This document shows positions 5,107-7,776 of a stretch of 7,776 nucleotides of DNA, piece after piece (the first letter of the stretch is position 1; every line of letters starts with the position of its first letter). Both the position numbers and the translations under genes were made by a program. Where the stretch lies: assembly GCA_030612225.1 (NCBI GenBank), contig JAUWOH010000127.1, forward strand, positions 1-7,776. The letters run 5' to 3'. The DNA is from Desulfobacteraceae bacterium (GTDB taxonomy: Bacteria > Desulfobacterota > Desulfobacteria > Desulfobacterales > JAUWMJ01). The notes beneath the pieces were generated by a model. The model searched no databases. It saw only the letters and a list, made by a program, of their open reading frames with translations, and was not told the origin of the DNA.

Positions 5107-6633
5107 ATGAAAAAAAACAATCATTTTAAAATAATGTCTATATGGTTTGTTTTATCTATCTTTTTTATTGCACTGATATGCGGCTGTGCTTCTAAAAAGA
5201 AAGAAAGATCAAATCTTTTCTTTGACGAATGGAAAGTCAAAGCACAGGAATCGAAAGGCTTCTCTCCTTCTGCCAGAAAGCTTGATAGAAGTCTTTCCCA
5301 AAAAGAGGCAAAATCAACTTTCGCCTCAGGCTTATTATCTGAATATAAAAAGCCTCTTCCTAAAAAAAAGATTACAATGAAAATGAACGATGTAGAAGTA
5401 AGTGTTCTTCTTCGAGCCCTTTCCAGAGTTGCCAATCAGAATATTATGCTCAACGAAAAGATAAGAGGTAAGATTAATATTAATATAACAAAAGCGCCGT
5501 GGGATCAGGTTTTTAAAAGCATTCTGCGAACACACGGACTAGCCTATGCCTGGGAAGGTGATATTATCCGTATCATGACAAATGAGGATATGGAAAACGA
5601 GCTGAAAAGAGAGTTCCAGAAAAGAGATTTAAGGATTATCGAGCCTTTTATAACTCAGATAGTCAATATTAATTATTCAGAAGCTGCAAAGCTCAGGGAA
5701 AATCTAGAAAAATTTCTCACACTGAATAAAGACGGAAAGCCCCTTGGATCGGTTTTAGTTGACGAACATACTAATTCTCTTATTATACAGGCAATTGGAG
5801 GCGATATAAGCAGAATTTTATCCATTATTGAAAAACTTGACCGACCCACCGCACAGATTCTTATAGAAGCCCATATTGTTGAAACAACCAGTGATACTGC
5901 CCGCCAGCTTGGTATTCAGTGGGGTGGCCTGGGCTATGGCACATCAGGCGGTAATAATCACTGGCTCGGTAGCGGAACAACATCTGACGGATCTTTGTTG
6001 GATCCCACTCCCCCCCCAGGCACGTATCTTCCGGCAATCGGGAATATGTTCAATTTTCCAGCCGCCCTTGAAGGCACAACAGGCATGACCCTTGGTTATA
6101 TGTTTCAAAACATTGGCAAAGGCTTGCTTACAGTCCAGCTAACTGCGCTCCAGAAAGAAGGTAAACTAAATATCCTGTCAAGCCCTTCTATTACCACACT
6201 TGAAAATCAGTTAGCAATTATTGAAAGCGGTGCAAGGGTTCCCATTCAGACAGTTGAAGATGGAGAGGTTAATATCAAATATGAAGACGCGGTTCTAAGA
6301 CTGGAAGTAACTCCATACGTTATTGATAAAAACACTGTTAAATTAAAAATTCTTACCAATAAGGACGAACTTGATTTTACCCGAACTGTTGCAGGTAACC
6401 CAACAATTATTACAAAAAAAGCTGAAACAAACGTTATACTCGCAAATGGCCAGACAACCGTCATCGGAGGTCTGAACAAAGAAACAGTCAGTGAAACCGA
6501 ATACGGGGTGCCCTGGTTAAAAGATATTCCAGGGATCGGTTTTCTTTTTAGAAGCAGGGGAAAAACTAAAAATATGGAGGAAGTGCTTATATTCATTACC
6601 CCGTATGTTCTGGAGGAAAGGCTGGGAGGATAG
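5107..6633 (+). CDS. pilQ: Type IV pilus secretin (PilQ/MshL family), lipoprotein
   Basis: 508 residues from the ATG at 5107, with a weak GCGAG site (5094-5098) upstream. A longer reading from 5032 would only translate repeat element C, and a signal peptide begins at 5107. A hydrophobic stretch (about 11-26) leads to I-C-G-C at 24-27, a near-lipobox with lipidation probably on C27. Domains: basic linker (30-87), STN/N0 domain (about 88-158), N1 domain (about 176-253, with the G-S-V-L-V-D-E-H-T-N-S-L-I-I motif), then the secretin beta domain (about 255-503). The signature V-P-W-L-K-D-I-P-G-I-G-F-L-F is at 468-481. A Gly/Pro/Asn-rich insertion follows the first secretin strand (about 275-328). 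There is no AMIN domain, so it is shorter than many PilQ proteins and closer in length to MshL. It forms the outer-membrane pore through which the pilus exits. An eight-C run lies in the gene (6010-6017). Confidence 0.93.
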   Translation: MKKNNHFKIMSIWFVLSIFFIALICGCASKKKERSNLFFDEWKVKAQESKGFSPSARKLDRSLSQKEAKSTFASGLLSEYKKPLPKKKITMKMNDVEVSVLLRALSRVANQNIMLNEKIRGKININITKAPWDQVFKSILRTHGLAYAWEGDIIRIMTNEDMENELKREFQKRDLRIIEPFITQIVNINYSEAAKLRENLEKFLTLNKDGKPLGSVLVDEHTNSLIIQAIGGDISRILSIIEKLDRPTAQILIEAHIVETTSDTARQLGIQWGGLGYGTSGGNNHWLGSGTTSDGSLLDPTPPPGTYLPAIGNMFNFPAALEGTTGMTLGYMFQNIGKGLLTVQLTALQKEGKLNILSSPSITTLENQLAIIESGARVPIQTVEDGEVNIKYEDAVLRLEVTPYVIDKNTVKLKILTNKDELDFTRTVAGNPTIITKKAETNVILANGQTTVIGGLNKETVSETEYGVPWLKDIPGIGFLFRSRGKTKNMEEVLIFITPYVLEERLGG

Positions 6634-6648
6634 AAAGCAGAAGTAAAA

Positions 6649-6733
6649 GGTTCACGGTTCACAGTTCACGGTTCATGGTTCACGGTTAAAATAACCTTTG
6701 AACCCCTGAACGCTGAACCGTGAACCCCGGAAC
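6649..6733. repeat. Heptamer hairpin element D
   Basis: Five tandem heptamers at 6649-6683: GGTTCAC, GGTTCAC, AGTTCAC, GGTTCAT, GGTTCAC. The centre is a tight hairpin, GGTTA-AAA-TAACC (6684-6696). The inverted arm (6697-6733) contains TTTGAACC, CCTGAAC, GCTGAAC, CGTGAAC. Positions 6649-6661 and 6714-6726 are a 13-base perfect inverted repeat. It starts 15 bases after the secretin stop codon. No T-run follows, so it is not a typical intrinsic terminator, although the RNA stem could shield the upstream mRNA from 3' exonucleases. Confidence 0.87.
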
Positions 6734-6758
6734 TTTGTGGCAAAACAATAAAAAACAA

Positions 6759-6835
6759 TCACGAAAACACGAAAAGACGAAAGCACGAAACTATATTCTC
6801 CTTTTTCGTGTTTTCGAATTTTCGTGCTTTCGTGA
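6759..6835. repeat. Octamer hairpin element E
   Basis: Four tandem octamers at 6760-6791: CACGAAAA, CACGAAAA, GACGAAAG, CACGAAAC. After an 11-base loop (6792-6802), the inverted arm has four octamers at 6803-6834: TTTTCGTG, TTTTCGAA, TTTTCGTG, CTTTCGTG. The outer ends TCACGAAA (6759-6766) and TTTCGTGA (6828-6835) are perfect complements. The unit is eight bases, unlike the seven of the other four elements. It starts 25 bases after element D ends and finishes 11 bases before the start codon of the ATPase gene, covering the place where a ribosome would bind. Confidence 0.88.
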
Positions 6836-6846
6836 TAAAAATAGCT

Positions 6847-7776
6847 ATGGACTACTTCAGCATTCTCAATCTTAAAAAGGAACCTTTTTCCAATTCACCT
6901 GATCCGAAATTTTTTTTCCAGTCCAGGCAACACCTTGATTGCCTTCAAAAGCTGGAACTCGCCCTCAGGCTGCGCAGGGGTTTGAATGTAATCATCGGAG
7001 ATGTCGGTACCGGTAAGACCACCCTTTGCCGACAGCTCATTAGCAGATTCGCCTTAAACAAGGAGATTGAAACCCACCTTATACTCGATCCTTTTTTTTC
7101 AAATACTTCAGAATTTCTTTCAACTGTCTATAAAATGCTTAAGGGGTATAAACCCGTCAAAGGTTCAAATGACTGGCAAATCAAAGAAAGCATAAAACAG
7201 TATCTGTTTCGTAAAGGTGTCGATGAGAAAAAAACAGTAATTTTGATTATTGACGAAGGTCAAAAGATACCTGTTTTTTGCCTGGAAATCCTGCGTGAAT
7301 TTCTTAATTATGAAACTAATGAGTATAAACTGCTCCAAATAGTTATTTTTGCCCAGGAAGAATTTGAAAAGACTATTGACTTGCATGCCAATTTTGCCGA
7401 CAGGATCAATCTTTATCACTTTTTAAAACCGCTTGGCTTTCATGATACCCGACTTATGATAAAGTTCAGGCTTGAACAGTCGATTGATCTGAACAGGACT
7501 TACACTTTTTTTACCAGACCTGCTCTTTGGGCAATTTACTGGGCAACAGGTGGGTATCCCAGGAAAATAATTAACCTGTGCCATAGATGCATTATGACCA
7601 TGATCATTCAAAATAGATCCATAGTTAATTTTTTTCTGGTCCGTTCATGTATCCAGAGAGTATTCCCCAATAAGGTAAAAAAAATAAAAATTGCTGTGGC
7701 AGCCATCGGCACCGCTGTTATCATTGTTGCAATACTCTTTTCATTCACTGAACTAAAAACAGTTAAATTTCCGGTC
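6847..7776 (+). CDS. ExeA/GspA/MshM-type AAA ATPase with C-terminal membrane segment (3' end beyond window)
   Basis: The frame is open from the ATG at 6847 to the window end (310 codons, no stop), so the gene is incomplete. The start MDYFSILNLKKEPFSNSPDP is the characteristic ExeA-family N-terminus. Walker A is GDVGTGKT (51-58). Walker B is VILIIDEGQ (131-139), where the family usually has DEAQ. A sensor-like I-V-I-F-A-Q-E-E-F-E follows (165-174), then R-I-N-L-Y near 186-190, and G-G-Y-P-R-K-I (235-241) as the sensor-2 region. A hydrophobic helix at about 281-300 suggests a membrane anchor followed by a periplasmic part, as in ExeA/GspA, whose C-terminal domain binds peptidoglycan. Vibrio MshM, as I recall it, is shorter and ends near the ATPase domain. 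The place after the secretin matches mshM. The likely role is in assembly or placement of the secretin through the cell wall. No clear Shine-Dalgarno is visible. Confidence 0.9.
   Translation, partial: MDYFSILNLKKEPFSNSPDPKFFFQSRQHLDCLQKLELALRLRRGLNVIIGDVGTGKTTLCRQLISRFALNKEIETHLILDPFFSNTSEFLSTVYKMLKGYKPVKGSNDWQIKESIKQYLFRKGVDEKKTVILIIDEGQKIPVFCLEILREFLNYETNEYKLLQIVIFAQEEFEKTIDLHANFADRINLYHFLKPLGFHDTRLMIKFRLEQSIDLNRTYTFFTRPALWAIYWATGGYPRKIINLCHRCIMTMIIQNRSIVNFFLVRSCIQRVFPNKVKKIKIAVAAIGTAVIIVAILFSFTELKTVKFPV

Noticed and set aside
6649..6733. Element D as an intrinsic terminator of the secretin gene
   Set aside because: The stem is long, but the sequence after it has no T-tract, and the next gene is on the same strand in a conserved gene order.
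4965..6835. The tandem repeats as CRISPR arrays
   Set aside because: Units are only 7-8 bases, directly adjacent with no unique spacers, and inverted across a centre. No cas gene is present.
6910..7099. Eight-T runs at 6910-6917 and 7092-7099 in the ATPase gene as phase-variation tracts
   Set aside because: They encode ordinary Phe codons in an AT-rich gene, and similar T-runs occur elsewhere in the window (for example 4497-4504), so they carry little signal.
7165..7611. Two minus-strand open frames of 84 and 62 codons
   Set aside because: They are antisense to the AAA ATPase, whose Walker B and sensor-2 motifs are encoded on the plus strand over the same bases.

Overview
The window looks like a chromosomal stretch from an AT-rich, didermic (Gram-negative) bacterium. 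The combination of an RND efflux pair, a type IV pilus alignment complex with secretin, and intergenic hairpins built of short tandem heptamers is what I would expect of a Desulfobacterota (deltaproteobacterial, Desulfobacterales-like) genome. That placement is an inference from gene content and repeat style; no rRNA or marker gene is present.

Layout. Positions 1-1760 are on the minus strand: a periplasmic adaptor (membrane fusion) protein gene (669-1760) followed, in its direction of transcription, by the 5' end of an RND transporter gene (1-196, cut by the window edge). The 472-base gap between these two presumably co-transcribed genes is filled with repeats. Positions 1761-2068 are a divergent intergenic region with a tandem 30-base repeat and a good candidate promoter for the rightward genes. 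Positions 2069-7776 are a plus-strand operon: a PilM-PilN fusion protein (2069-3946, TTG start), a PilO/MshJ-like protein (3933-4469), a PilP/GspC/MshK-like protein (4472-4963), a PilQ/MshL-family secretin lipoprotein (5107-6633), and an ExeA/GspA/MshM-type AAA ATPase with a C-terminal membrane segment (6847 to the window end, incomplete).

How the genes work together. The order actin-like/PilN, PilO, PilP, secretin, ExeA-like ATPase matches mshI-J-K-L-M of the MSHA pilus locus of Vibrio and is also the pilMNOPQ order. The first three products should form the inner-membrane/periplasmic alignment subcomplex linking the cytoplasmic motor to the secretin pore. The ATPase may help assemble the secretin or remodel peptidoglycan around it, as ExeA does. 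The pilins, motor ATPases and platform protein are not in the window and may lie downstream. The leftward pair would be an independent tripartite efflux system.

The most unusual content is non-coding. Five intergenic elements (280-341, 406-531, 4965-5079, 6649-6733, 6759-6835) share one design but not one sequence: about four or five tandem units of 7 bases (8 in the last), a centre that mostly contains a small hairpin, then the units again in inverted orientation. All five lie between genes that appear to be co-transcribed, none lies inside a gene, and none is in the divergent promoter region.
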